This document shows positions 48,251-60,372 of a stretch of DNA of 64,000 nucleotides, one piece after another. Positions within the stretch are counted from its first letter, which is position 1, and each line of letters starts with the position of its first letter. Source of the stretch: Diorhabda sublineata (Eukaryota > Arthropoda > Insecta > Coleoptera > Chrysomelidae); assembly GCF_026230105.1 (NCBI RefSeq), contig NC_079485.1, positions 24,843,572-24,907,571 of the forward strand. Direction: 5' to 3'. Position numbers and translations under genes: made by a program. The notes beneath the pieces were generated by a model, which was given only the letters and a program-made list of their open reading frames with translations, did no database searches and had not been told where the DNA came from.

Positions 48251-48875
48251 CAGAGTACATTTTGGCGAAAATTTTTTGTAGATATATTTTAAATTTATTT
48301 CCAATCTTTAAAATACAAAATGTTAAGCTAAGCCCTTTTTATTATTTTTTCATCCTCCGTATCCCCATTTCTATTTAAGATTTTAAGGGTAACATCCAAC
48401 CCTCGTAGGAAATTGAGCCCGAGAGCTACAAATACTTTTTTTGAAGTGTACTCATGAAAAGAAAAATGACTTGATTTTTCGATTATTTACTGGAAGATAA
48501 TAAGGGTGGAAAGTTTTCAAATTGACACTTCTAAACGAGATGAGGAAGCTTTGGGAGAGGAAGAATGTGAAAAAAATGGAGGTGAAACGGTAATACAAAT
48601 CATAATGAACTGAACGCAATGGATTCTAATAAACTTGGATGTAACTTGACAAGAAATTAAAACACACTCCGATCAACTTAAAAAAATGGAATTTATTGTT
48701 TTATGACCCAAAACCAACAAAATATATGAATTTAGAAAAAATCATAGGTATTTTTAAACTATATCAATAAGAGACGTACATTTTAAGTATTCATTATTGT
48801 ACTAAAAGCGTGAGAATCTCAGTTGATTGTATACTTAGCCACATGCCTCGCCTCAAAAATCTCTTTCCATACTTT
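48251..48875. other. No gene recognised
   Basis: AT-rich spacer. Confidence 0.35.
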
Positions 48876-48879
48876 TTGC

Positions 48880-49475
48880 TACAAATTTGGTTTATACGCC
48901 TTGAAACAGATTAAGAAGTGTTCGAGTAAATATTTCAACTTGCATTAGATAAATACTAGCGAGGTTTTCGGATTAGAGAAAACCAAGGTCTACTACCAAA
49001 AGCCAAAACTGCTTAATGACTATCACGGTCGAAGAAATGGAATTAGACCAGCCGAGTTAATAGCTGCTGATTTATGAAGAGCTAGTGTTGTTACTATTAA
49101 ATACAGAATGGTTAACAACCGACTACATAGTATAAACTTGGGAACATGACAAGACAATACCATTTAATGTTGATCACCTCGTAAATCCCTTAACTTGTAG
49201 AGTAGGATGTGATACTGAATGGAAAAATTTGATGTTAACGACGCGTAGTTTGGATAAAAGCTAGAGGACGATTTCAACTCGATCGAGTTCCAGAATTTTA
49301 TACTTATGGACATGGTGGTGTCATAGACCCCCAGATCTCAATCCCTTAAAAAAAGTTTGTGACTGTCTCAAAAAGCCGTTTGTTTCTACTAGCATCCTCC
49401 GAAAACGCAAATATGATGTTTTTGGATCAATTACCACAATAAGTGATTGATAATATTTTTTTTACGTGTGTATTT
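48880..49475 (+). pseudogene. Tc1-like transposase relic
   Basis: GFRIRENQGLLPKAKTA, RNGIRPAELIAADL and VVTIKYRMVNNRLHSINLG follow the Tc1 DNA-binding half. The end RPPDLNPLKKVCDCLKKPFV corresponds to DLNPIE with the catalytic glutamate changed to lysine. Internal part deleted. Confidence 0.5.
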
Positions 49476-50079
49476 GAATTTTCCTATTTTTGCAATTATC
49501 TTAACAGGAAATGCTTTCACGCCTTCGTCAAATAACATTTAAACCAATACAAATATTTGTGTGGTGTCCTTGGGATAACAATTTATTGTTAGAAAACAAA
49601 ACAGATCTTAAAACCCAACCAAGACAAATATAGATTTTGCTATCCGCAATAATTCTAGTAATTCCGTCAATGTTCCAAGTATTCCAATTTCGAAAGGCAA
49701 TTATTAAAGTTGGTTCAGATTTAACAGTGTTGTCTAATTGTTTAATCAATTATATTACTAAGAGATTGATCAAGTTGTAACTTTCGTGAGTTTAGATTAT
49801 ATTGACCTTTGTTCAATTAATCCCAACGAATAACAATCATCAGTTTAATTCCATATCAGTTACAGAAGTATAAGAACTAATCTAGATAGAGATATTTTAT
49901 TAACTCAACTTTGTTTCGTTGTTTGTTTGTGAGTAGTACATACGCAATCTCGGGACACATTTTTCATTTGAATTTTGAGGTATTTGAGTCCCTCAAATCT
50001 TTTACAAACTTCATACACTTGGATATCTTTTCTTTTCCACTAGATTCAATCAATTTCCTTCTGATTACGAAAAAAAATT

Positions 50080-50620
50080 TAACAATCAACAACAATGGCA
50101 GACAATGGATTTTTTTCATGTCTGAATATCAAAAATGCTGCCAATTCAAATATTCTTGGATCGTTATTATAAAATTCAAATTTATTTTCCAGTAAACAAC
50201 AAATGAAACATTTTTTTTCAATTTTCAGATAGAAATCGTATGGTGCAAGATCCGGGAAATGAGGTGGTTGGTCTAACAATGGGATGTTGTTTTTAGCTAG
50301 AAACTTTTTGACGGATGATGCGGAATGGGGCTCCAGATTTGCACACACTTTTCGCATGATAAAAAGTTTTTGGAACATTTACGGCACACATTATTCGTCA
50401 ATTTATATAGATTTAGCAATCGCACGCCGGTCAGATCGAACTTTTTCATCATTTTCATCTCTTTTTGACTTTCTCCACATCTTCTAGGCCATCTTGAAAA
50501 CGCTTAAGCCAATCAAAAACATGTAGACACGAAAAACATTCACTGTCGTACACTTGTTTCAATAAATTATCTTTTAGTTGCAGTTTTTCCAAGTTTCATG
50601 TTATATTCCACAATTATCAA
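50080..50620 (-). pseudogene. mariner-type transposase relic, internally deleted
   Basis: Minus strand: FDWLKRFQDGLEDVEKVKKR, then directly PHSASSVKKFLAKNNIPLLD with QPPHFPDLAPYDFYL, the block holding the last catalytic aspartate. The middle of the protein is absent. Confidence 0.6.
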
Positions 50621-52045
50621 TTATTTTAATTATTTAATTTCATTTTTACAGCAAAACAAAAAAGCCCAAAAACAAACGAAGGACACGGCTACACTGGTTT
50701 GCCTACAGACGCGATTGATATCACTTTCAAAAGAATAGGCTTCAGGCATTCACTGGCTGGCCACAATTCGCAGTAACAAAGCTGGTTAACGTTTATCTAA
50801 AGGACGCTTGACATGATGCAAGACAACATGCAAATAATTGTATGCAATTCCTCAAACACTGGAAATAATTATATCTGCCTTGCCCATGCTTTTGGCATCT
50901 GATGGGACAGTTTAGCTAGAGAATTAGATGGAAAAACAAAGAAAAAATAGTTGAGAATGGATGAAGAAACATTTGAAAAACTCCCGAGGAATATAAGCAG
51001 TAGATAAAAATGGCACCTAACATGAGATCTTTGATAAAACAATCAGGTGAACTTCATCTGCGCATGCTTTTGATCAAGAAATATTGCGTCTTGCATTGCA
51101 TTGCAGGTTTGATCGCGACATGTCAAGCGGCCTCAAAAATTATAACGACAGAAGTAAAATTTTTGTATGTAACATATCGTTATGTATTTTCTCCACCCTT
51201 GACGTCCGAATAACCTTTCGCATCTTTAGTATAGTCACATCGGAAGCTTTGTATATAATCGACAGCACTGCGAAGCAACATCAGAGACATAACGGTAAAT
51301 TTAATTAGATGCGTGCAAGAGAAAGAGACAAAGCGAAATATTCAATACAGCAGAATCCAAATTGTATGCAAATTCAAGTAGCAGGTTCACGTTAGGCAAA
51401 GAGTCTGTTTACTTTTTATAAATTTTACATATTTTTAAAGAATTGAAATTGTCGCCGGAAGCTTACTGAGTTTTTCCGGAGTGGAAAATAAATTGAAAAT
51501 TTTTCATTACTTGTGTAGGTTACACAAATATTTGAGTTCAAATGTAAATTGGAACCTTTCGCACAAAATTAAGAGGAAATGTTTGTTTTTTCACTGACTA
51601 AATGATTTGTATGAAATGAATTTATCTACAAGGTGAAAAGTCAATTTAGTTATCCGGAAGCCTCAGATTTGCAGAAGTGCAGATTTATTTGTTGGTTTTT
51701 AAACTTCATGATTACCGGTTTCTTTGCGAAAGGCTTTCTCAAAGGGTTGCTACTTAAAGAAAAGCGGAATTTCCTCTCGGAAACGTGGCTTGTTTGGTAT
51801 TTTTCGACAATGCAATAGTGCTTAATTTTAAATGTGGCTGAAAAGCATGTTTTAGGACATGATTTTAAAGTTTCTGGATGATTAGACGTAAAGCGGTCGC
51901 AGCTGCACCCAGTACCCTTTGAAATTAATCCCCAGAATTACTCTATTTAGTATGAATCAAATAAATGTGGTATAAAATACGTGTTACTTGCACCTACACA
52001 TTACCAGTGCATTCTCATTACTTAACATACACGTAGTAACGGTTC
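50621..52045. other. No gene recognised
   Basis: AT-rich; ORFs at 51010-51308 and 51633-51818 show no motif. Confidence 0.35.
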
Positions 52046-52049
52046 ATGA

Positions 52050-53255
52050 GTTCTTGGCCTCATACAGTAAATAGAGTACGTTCACAAAAATCTTTATGCA
52101 CTCGTCAGTGACAGTCTTACCAAACTTTAAACGTTTAACTTGCTACTTACTAACCATTTTATTATATTAGAGCTCGAACGACCACACCGTCAAGTTGTTT
52201 TGAATAACGTCTTGAATTGAGTTTCACGCTGTTATAAAATCTTTAACTAAAGAAGGATTTACATCAACAGAAATCAAGAACGGAGGCTGTTTATGACGTC
52301 TCTCATTTTTAACAATTAAACATTGGTCTAAGTTGTTTTGCTGGGAACGAGTATCATAAGAAAATGACCCACGTACTAGAAGTCCTTTCCCAGTGACTAT
52401 TCCAGAAAGCCTTAAATTAGTGGTTCAGGATCAAGAATTGTTCTAAATGATCGGCGCCAAAAAACAAAAAAAAAACTGCAACAAAGATCGGAATTTCAAA
52501 AACAATTGGTCTAAGGATCCTACATAATTATTTATATATGACAAAAATTAGTGCAACGTCGAATTCTCAGTGCATTGCAAAATAATCTTCAAGTAGAATG
52601 TTGTGAACGATTTGTAGAGCTTTGCCGCGAGGACCAAGAAAGTGTAATTCGATCAATTGCAACGGGTGATGAAACTATGATCTGATGTCCAAAAGAGATT
52701 CCAAGGAGTGGCTTCGGAAAGGAGAGCCCGTGCCAAAAAAGCAAAGGTTACTAAAAGCATCAAAAAGCAATGGCTACAATATTGTGGGACTGCGAAGGTA
52801 TCTTTTGATGGACTTTAAGGAAACACATACAACCATGAACGCGGCATATTACTCTAATTTACTAAGGGAGTTGTGTCAAAAAATAACCGCAAAAAAGTCA
52901 GTCAGTAATGGGCGCTTCCATTAAGACAATGCTCCAGTCCACACTGCTTCGCTTTCCGAGGCTACTGTATACGAATATGGCTTAACAGAGATTGAACTCT
53001 CATCATATAACCCTGATCTGGCCCCCTCCGACTATTTTTTGTTCGCAAAGCTGAAGGCCAAGTTAAGGGTGAAAGATTCAACATGAAATTAAACAGATGG
53101 TGTATAGTGGTATAGAGGCTTTAGTTAGACATTCTGACAAGTGTGTGAAAATAAATGGAGAAAATAATGAAAATTATCCAATTTTTTTTTATTTGTGAAT
53201 TTTCAATCTATGTTAGACTGAGAACTCATGCACCGAACTACAGTATAACACAGAT
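52050..53255 (+). mobile_element. mariner, near full length, third subfamily
   Basis: Leader caaaaatctttatgcactcg is shared with 38,040-38,090. Transposase pieces: HAVIKSLTKEGFTSTEIKNG, RRILSALQNNLQVECCERF, QESVIRSIATGDETMI (first catalytic aspartate), KEWLRKGEPVPKKQRLLKAS, TTMNAAYYSNLLRELCQKI, DNAPVHTASLSEATVYEYGL (second) and NPDLAPSDYFLFAKLKAKLR (third). Length of about 1.2 kb fits mariner; frameshifts make it inactive. Confidence 0.75.
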
Positions 53256-54265
53256 CCATACGAGTTTTGTTTTAATTATTCATGGTAGTTTCATTTTCTT
53301 TTCTATTTAATTGCAACTTTACTTTGGCCGTGGTTATACTGGATGTGGGTCCGTGCGTTTTTTTACTCGTGCGTGGTCGGATGGAATTTAGTCGCAAGAG
53401 TTTTGGAATGAAGCCGTTATATTAGATGCGTGTACGCGATGTGGAGTTGACAAAATGGACGTCACTATATTTATGTTATGTGAGAACAGTGAAATATCTA
53501 ATACTTATGAAAAAATGAAAATATTGGGTAAATGATTTATATATAAGATGTGGAGAGAGTGAATTTGTGAAGCTTTTTGATGAAGATTTTTTACATCATT
53601 TAGAAAGTGGGTAGAGGCTACATCGTGCATGGACCACAATGTTTAGAGGAATCACATAACATGGCTGGGAAATCATTTTAGAGAAATTCTGAGTGTCGCT
53701 GAACTAAATTATTAGTTTAATTGGAAATATTTGATTGAGTTTTAATATCTCCTGTAAGTATTTTCAATAAATTATTACAATTTTTGATAATTTTCTACGG
53801 AATGTCATTTATGGCGAACGGTTTCCTTGGCATGTACATCGATCTAAGCAAAGAGTACCTTTTTGTTAAAAAATCGATTAAAAATTCATTTTTGCTATCT
53901 TCAGATTGTATAGGTTGTCCCTGTAAAACTTTGGGTTGTTAATTTAGAAAATATACTTAAATATAAGTTCCGAGTTCGCTTTAAACGTTAAAAGCCTATA
54001 ACTCAGAAACGAGGCCTTTTTTAGAGATTTTTTTATGCCCCAGCATTATTTTACATCAATTCCTGAAACACCGTGTATGCTATACAAAATGGCGATAAAA
54101 CAATATAAACTGAATTTAGTAGATGAGGGAAAATACATTATTTGAAAAATGCGTTAGTAAATTACGTGATGAATTGCAAAAGTCAGTATTAGACAAAAGT
54201 GAACGGTTTGGTATACCAAATAAAAATGAGGAAATTCATTTTTGATGGAAACATGAAAGTCGTAA
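53256..54265. other. No gene recognised
   Basis: AT-rich spacer. Confidence 0.35.
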
Positions 54266-54269
54266 ATTA

Positions 54270-54400
54270 TAGGACGCAATAAATGAACTGTCACTTGCGG
54301 AAAATATTAATTTAAATTTTCAGTTAGACGGTTGTCCGGTTCACGTGAAGATTGTCAAGCTATGGCGGAGAATTTTACGACTCATTGGATAGGTCCAAGT
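54270..54400 (+). pseudogene. Possible IS630/mariner-clan transposase scrap
   Basis: NELSLAENINLNFQLDGCPV with HVKIVKLWRRILRLIG resembles the DG(C/A)PxH block followed by the WIG turn of one insect transposase family. Weak. Confidence 0.3.
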
Positions 54401-54783
54401 AGATAATAAATTTGAAAGATTTTTTTATCGAAGCAGACAAAGTTGTAAGGATGCTATCAATGCATGCCGCTGTCAGTAACCCTGGTCTGGACGATTTTTT
54501 TAACACAATTCAAACAAGAATATAATTTCTGAATCGGTCAAAAAGCGTGAAAAAAAGTACCGTTCATACCAGTTCATTTTTTTACGCTTTTGCGTTAAAA
54601 AAAGTGCCGCAACGTGTCATTTTTTAACGCATTTATGAAATTATGAAAATAGTGGGCTTTGAACGCTTTCTTTCTCATGTCAATTCGTTTCTCCGATAAA
54701 CTCTCACACTTTTATTTCTTGATATTCGTTCAAGAAAATCCGTTTTGTGTCTAATTAAAAGAAGAGTAGTATTATTATTAGTG

Positions 54784-55130
54784 ATGGAGAGTGATGGTGA
54801 AGAAAGTTTAAATTGCACACCAGAAGATGTTGAATCGGCAACTGCAGCGACTATGAATCTTCTCCCTGAGAAATTCAGGGAACAGTATTTAAAGGAATAT
54901 AATTTTTTCATGGAGTCTTCAACACTTTGGTCGACTTATTCAAAACTGAAAGGCACCCTAATGGTAAATAACGAGACATCGGTAATTATTCGAAACTCGT
55001 TGCATATTTGAAAAATAAATCAGTTGGCTATAGATCCAAAAAAGCTAAAACATTTGCCCGTGAAGAAATTAATAAGTTTCTGTTGCAAGCTCCAGACGAT
55101 CATTATCTCATGCATAAAGTATGACAGCAA
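54784..55130 (+). pseudogene. Crypton-type tyrosine recombinase N-terminal relic
   Basis: From 54784: MESDGEESLNCTPEDVESAT, LPEKFREQYLKEYNFFME, then, after what looks like a deletion, TLWSTYSKLKGTLMVNN. After a frame change the sequence reads KNKSVGYRSKKAKTFAREEI and NKFLLQAPDDHYLMHKV. This order matches the core-binding part of Crypton/KIAA1958-like tyrosine recombinases common in insect genomes. The catalytic R-H-R-Y domain is missing; the mariner copy at 55170 follows at once. Confidence 0.6.
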
Positions 55131-55169
55131 AAAATTTCAATGAAATTTTAGATATTATTTGTAACATCT

Positions 55170-55684
55170 TTCAGGTTGCTAATTGGGCTAAAACGGATAT
55201 CTGAAGCCCTTTATATTTCATACGAACGCGTTCGTCATATAGTTCACGTCAATATTGACATGAGAAAAATTGCTGCAAAATGGTTCCTCAAATGTTTGAT
55301 TGTTGACCAAAAGCGTGCAAGGGTAGAAGCATCGCGTTCGATCTGTGCTCGATTTGAACACGATATAGACTTCTTAAACAGAATTGTTACTATGGATGAG
55401 AATTGGGTACATTTCTACGATCCAGAAACAAAGCAACAATCGATGGAATGGCGACACTCTGGTTCTTCAAGACTTAAGAAGTTTCGTGTCCAAAAATCTG
55501 CTGGAAAAGTTCTTGCTTCAGTTTTTTGGGATTACCAAACACCCCCCTTATTCACCAGATTTGGCTCCGCCAGACTATCATCTCTTTCCTCAACTGAAAA
55601 AAGTTTAAAAGGTCGTAAATTTTCATCTAACGAGGAGGTAATAAAAGCTGTGGAGGTCTGGTTTGAAAAGCAAAAGCTTGCTCC
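55170..55684 (+). mobile_element. mariner fragment, both ends lost, internal deletion
   Basis: ISEALYISYERVRHIVHVNI, QKRARVEASRSICARF, the catalytic MDENWVHFYDPETKQQS, then KSAGKVLASVFWDY, and a jump to PPYSPDLAPPDYHLFPQLKK and GRKFSSNEEVIKAVEVWFEK. Same family as 27083 and 34983. The first 100 codons and C-terminus are missing. It runs straight into the 3' end of a minus-strand LINE at 55685, producing a chimeric 213-codon ORF. Confidence 0.75.
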
Positions 55685-56330
55685 GATACTGGGGAACTCA
55701 GTATTTACAGCTGATCTAATAACCTCAATCCTTTTAAGAAGTTCAGAATTTGGAATGGCTGTAGGTGCGACAGATCTTCCTTCACTATTTTATACACTTC
55801 TGGGTTTAGTGCTGTAGAGTTCCATAGAGTGACTATCGAGGCAACAGTACCTGATCTTAGTAGTCGTAGGTTGCTCTTACTTAGAATTATACATTCAGCA
55901 GATCTTCTCTGGTTATAGTTTACTAGTACAGTCATTGTCTGTTTCAGTTCCTGTAAATTCACCCATACCCACCTTCTTTACCAATGTTTACTCTATTTTT
56001 TTGTAGCTGATACCACAAAAGTATTCCTTTGTCCCTAATTTAGCGTGTCTGTCAGCTATTTTGTTTCTCTCCACTCCAGTGTGTCTAGGAATCCATTGGA
56101 GAGTCCCTAGCTCGTTCAACTTATTCAGGTATTCCCAAACTAGTTTGAATTTTATGTTCTGGTTTGCCCAGGCTTCAAGAGTGCTTGGTTCTAGGCCTGT
56201 ACACTCTTATTCCAATTCTGTATGCTGCTTCAGAACCATCGTGTACCATTTGATGGCATTTCTGTTTATTTCTTGTATAGTGTTTTAATCTCACTACAGC
56301 TGAGTACAGATATGAATTTTTTCTGAAAAC
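55685..56330 (-). mobile_element. LINE 3' end, R1/I-like family A (minus strand)
   Basis: The 3' tail (tactgagttccc on the minus strand) and LNFLKGLRLLDQL stop match the tails at 20 kb and 63.9 kb. Upstream, TLQWIPRHTGVERNKIADRH is the end of the RNase H domain. The ORF2 C-terminus in between is decayed. 5' truncated. Confidence 0.75.
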
Positions 56331-57025
56331 TAAAGCTAAAGAATGGTATTTTTGTTGGGTTACAAAATACAAAGTTGCTGGGCAATAAATTGCTTAGCTG
56401 CCGAATTTTATTCAAACTTTATTTTCTTCATTCCCTCTTATTATTTTGTACGAGTAAGGTGAAAGGTTCAAACAAGATATCAGAACAATGGAAATTCGGT
56501 ACAAGGACGATGTAATCCATCCATGAGAGGTATTTACAGCTGTTTTTTTGAAGAGGGAGACATATGATTTCCCAAAAGATGTGTTACAAATGAATTTTCT
56601 TGAAAATTGTAGTTTCAATATCAATAATAAATGGCAGACTTTCTCCTATTTATAAACTATTGTTGCGAATGTTACTATTTCAGAGAATTCTCTTTTTCTA
56701 TGTCAGTATAAAAAATTTCATTTCCTTTAAAAAATCGAATACTCGTAATATGGTTTAATAATGAAACTCAATCAGATTGTGCAAATTGTAGAAAGCAACA
56801 CAAGCAAAATAATTATTCTTAGAATTTCAGTGATGAATCGAAGTTGAATGTACTTACTCTACGAAACACATTCAATTTTAAGATAAACGCAAACGCACTC
56901 TACCAGTGTACATTTCAATAGAATGTTGAGATAAATTATGATAAATTCGAATGTTCCATTGGGTTCTCACTTCAGTCTTTAAGTATTCTACTTATTAGAT
57001 TCGAAATTTATCAATATCAAAACAA
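56331..57025. other. No gene recognised
   Basis: AT-rich spacer. Confidence 0.35.
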
Positions 57026-57029
57026 GAAC

Positions 57030-57138
57030 GGAGAGGTGTGCGTCCGATAAGTCCTACTGATGATAACGTGACAAAAATCGACGATCTGGTATTGGCACAC
57101 AGCAGATTAAAAGTGCGTGAGATAGCTGTGACAGTAGT
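57030..57138 (+). pseudogene. mariner helix-turn-helix scrap
   Basis: RPISPTDDNVTKIDDLVLAH and SRLKVREIAVTVV match the linker and second DNA-binding helix of mariner transposases. It stops abruptly at a tgtagcg that may be the edge of an inserted element. Confidence 0.5.
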
Positions 57139-57997
57139 GTAGCGAATTATATTTTTCCAAATTTTTCAAATTTCTAGTTTCGTTTCTTTGTCGCTTAGTT
57201 ATCGTTTTTCGTTTCCTCCCATCTCTATTCTCTTAGCTTTAATCAAGTACCCAAGTAGTTTTTTGCGTCAGCCGACAATATCGCGACGAACCCATTGGAA
57301 GAGGCGTCATATAATATAATAATTAGAAGAGTTAGTTGCTTAGAAGACATGAATACTGACTGTTTGAGTTATTCTGTAAATCCAAAAGGCGTATTATTTT
57401 GATTAAAGACTTAAAAGTTAGTTAAGGACTTGCTTAGAAGACGTGAACACTAACTTTGTAAGATATTCTGTAAATCCAAAAGTCATACGGTTTTGTACAG
57501 AAGACGTATTATTTTGTTCAAAGACTTAAAAGTTAGTTGCTTAGAAGACATGGCACTGATGGTCTAAGATATTCTGTGAATCCGAAAGACGTAAGGTTTC
57601 CAGAGAAGACTCTACTATTTTGTTTAAAGATGGAAAATCGACGGATCGCTTAAATATCAGATTTTGACGTGTGAATGAACTATCCTGTATGAAATTTTGC
57701 CGGCAAAGTGATTGCCACCACGTTCTGGGATTCACAGATGGTGATCTACAATTACTTCTTGGAGAAGGTTATAACGGTCACAAGACTGTACTACTCAATG
57801 CCGAACTGACGAAAAAAAGCCCCACTTTGCGGAATTGAACTACTACCTTCGCTTTAACCTTTTCCTTTTCGTGTTATTTCTCTATTCCATAGACGCTCGT
57901 TTGCTCTCCGGAATATTTGGTGCAATAAATTTTCTCCTTCCTACCGTTGCAGGAGACGCGTGCTAACTTTCTAGCCTCTGAATTTTAGCTCAAATCC
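57139..57997 (+). mobile_element. Possible solo LTR with tandem repeats
   Basis: Begins TGTAGCG where a mariner frame is cut. It carries a TATA-like catataatataata near 57310, an AATAAA near 57924, and near 57997 a tggcacccacctg that could be a primer-binding site. Within it, a unit of about 93-108 bp (ttgcttagaagacatgaa ... attctgtaaatccaaaag) occurs three times at about 57334, 57427 and 57535. No coding region follows. Identity as an LTR is inference. Confidence 0.35.
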
Positions 57998-57999
57998 TG

Positions 58000-58470
58000 G
58001 CACCCACCTGACTGAAATTCAGCAGGAACTGAGCAGTTCATGAATACTGAATACCATATCGTAATCTTCGACCACAAAACGTATAATGATGCGCTACATA
58101 ATAAACACGGGTGCAAAAATTGAGGTTACGCAGTGTCAACACCGGTTTATTTTTGACCCACCACCGTATAAATAATGTAAAATTTTTAAAACATATATCC
58201 AACAGAAGAGTCAAACTAAAAATCTTTAATTAAAGTTTGACTCATCATCAGTGACATCTGATGAAGTATATAGAAAAATAAAAAAAATGTCTGTTTCGTA
58301 AATTAATTACTAATCGGATTACCCAAGTAGAAATGATAATAACGATAAAAAACAATATTGTTAGAAGTTTTATCGTCTTATGAGGTCTAAAATAATTCAT
58401 CTCCTTTAGCTATACAATATCTAGATATATGGAGTTGGTTTCATATCTCTCAACTATTTTTTCTCAAACT
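58000..58470. other. No gene recognised
   Basis: AT-rich spacer. Confidence 0.3.
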
Positions 58471-58479
58471 ATGTCGATG

Positions 58480-58700
58480 AATATTTTGTTTTGTATAATC
58501 CCAGGAAAAAAATCCTTTGCATATAAATCTGGAATCTGGAATGCTACTTGATGGCACCACTTCAAAAACGAAGCACTTTCCAACTAATTTTTACCTCATG
58601 TTTGTTGTGAGCAGGACAATCATCTTGCTGGAACCGAATCTCCTCACAATTAACAGAAAGTACTGTGGGAATATTATGATTTAGCAAAACTTCCGTACAA
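58480..58700 (-). pseudogene. IS630/mariner-clan transposase scrap
   Basis: Minus strand reads LLNHNIPTVLSVNCEEIRFQ followed by QDDCPAHNKHEV, the second catalytic aspartate block (QDxxPAH) of IS630-type transposases. The rest is decayed. Confidence 0.45.
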
Positions 58701-59252
58701 CTGTTTATTTTCCTAAAACGGAGTAACTAAAATGTAGACCAATTTTTTCTTATTTAAAACATGTGACCAATTTCAATCTTCGAAAAATATTTCCTTAGTT
58801 GTATCTTCTTGAAATCATTTCGTTTCAAAATATTCCGAGTAGTTTTCGATGTACACATCTTGTTTTGATGCCGATCGATTTGATTATAATGAGAAGCGTA
58901 CTCGGAAATCTAGTTACGTTTATTATATATTATTTTAATGGAATTCACATAGAGTACTTCTATAAGTGTTAGCTTAGAATAATTTGTGATTAAACTATAG
59001 TTCGATAATCGACGTTGCTAAATAGAATGTATTAAGTTTCAAAGCCATAACTAATATAATTAACTCAAAATTGAAGGTACAGAAGCGGAAAGTAGATACG
59101 AACTGTTTTCTTTTTATGAAAATGCATTCATAATAGTGGAAATTATTATCATTGTATAGAGAATTATATTAATTCTACTCTGTTGCCTCTAATACGGCTC
59201 AATATATTTGCAAAGGATATATTCGACACAGACTTACAAAAAAAAACAGCGA

Positions 59253-59324
<72 letters not shown>

Positions 59325-60186
59325 AACTATCAGATCTTGATGCTTAGCTCTTGAAAAAGCAAAAATTGCATTGGGAGGAAAAAATAAACTAAAAAAATAT
59401 ATAATAATAAATATAATTATCATATCCAAAAGAAGTATAAATAAACGCTATATTTGAATGAGAAGGAAAACAGATCGTAAGCACTAAAATTGTGATGTGG
59501 TGTGAATACGATAAAATTGGATTAATCATGAAATATTGAAAAATTTATAGAGTAGAAACGATGGAGGTTTCCATCACGTGACTCAATCTTCGATTTATCG
59601 AACACATATTTTCATCATACTATTTTTTGCTATCAATACTAATTGATTTGATTGACGTAACGTGAATAACTGACCGTACTAAAAGTTGAAATTGAGGTGA
59701 GCTTGTTTACTGTTATTTTCTGAATTGGACGTGTATTTATTATTAAAATCAGTTCTTTCAAGAGCTAATTTGACTATTTAACATCGCAACATGTCAATTT
59801 CTGACATAATACTTAAAATGCCGTAAGAAGGGAAAATTACAATATTTATGTAACTTCTACTACTTATTAGTGAGAAATAGTGTTTATAACTTTATAAAAA
59901 TTCAATTTTTTAAAATTGCGACAAAACAAATGCCGGATTATACTTGTAAAGTTATATTAACCAACAGTTATTTCAGTTATTTTCAGAAAATGACTGGAAA
60001 ACAGCTTAGCTCACGAGCATAGGAGTTTGTTATAAATTTGATTGAATGTTTGGAACTTTTCAACTTCTCTCAACTGTTTAGGAAGTATTAAACTATAATT
60101 AACATCTATTAGACATGTTACTGTCCATACAATAAAATGAACTAAATGATAAGGAAACTCTTTCCATTGGAATTACCTTTTTATCG
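58701..60186. other. AT-rich spacer with microsatellite
   Basis: No coding relic seen except the (AT)n tract listed separately. Confidence 0.35.
59259..59322. repeat. (AT)32 microsatellite
   Basis: 64 bases of uninterrupted AT dinucleotide. Length of such tracts is often uncertain in assemblies. Confidence 0.95.
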
Positions 60187-60372
60187 GTGTGGGTTAAACA
60201 ATTGGGATTCAAATTTAAAAAAGAAAACAACAGAAGATCATTTTTAGAACGAACAAATATTGTTAGCCTAAGAACATATTTTTTTGCAAATATAGCAAAA
60301 ATCGGAATAGTATATTATCAAGACAAGTTATATTTGCAGATAAAAGATGTATATATGCCAAAGGAACCTTAA
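60187..60372 (+). pseudogene. DDE transposase fragment, cut by TIR element
   Basis: QLGFKFKKENNRRSFLERTN and IGIVYYQDK match the region that leads to the first catalytic aspartate in the same broad DDE clan as the relics at 15 kb and 43.5 kb (usual form near YLDET). The frame ends where the left terminal repeat of the 60369 element starts. Confidence 0.45.

Noticed and set aside
50284..50487. Plus-strand ORF of 67 codons
   Set aside because: Opposite strand of a mariner C-terminal relic.
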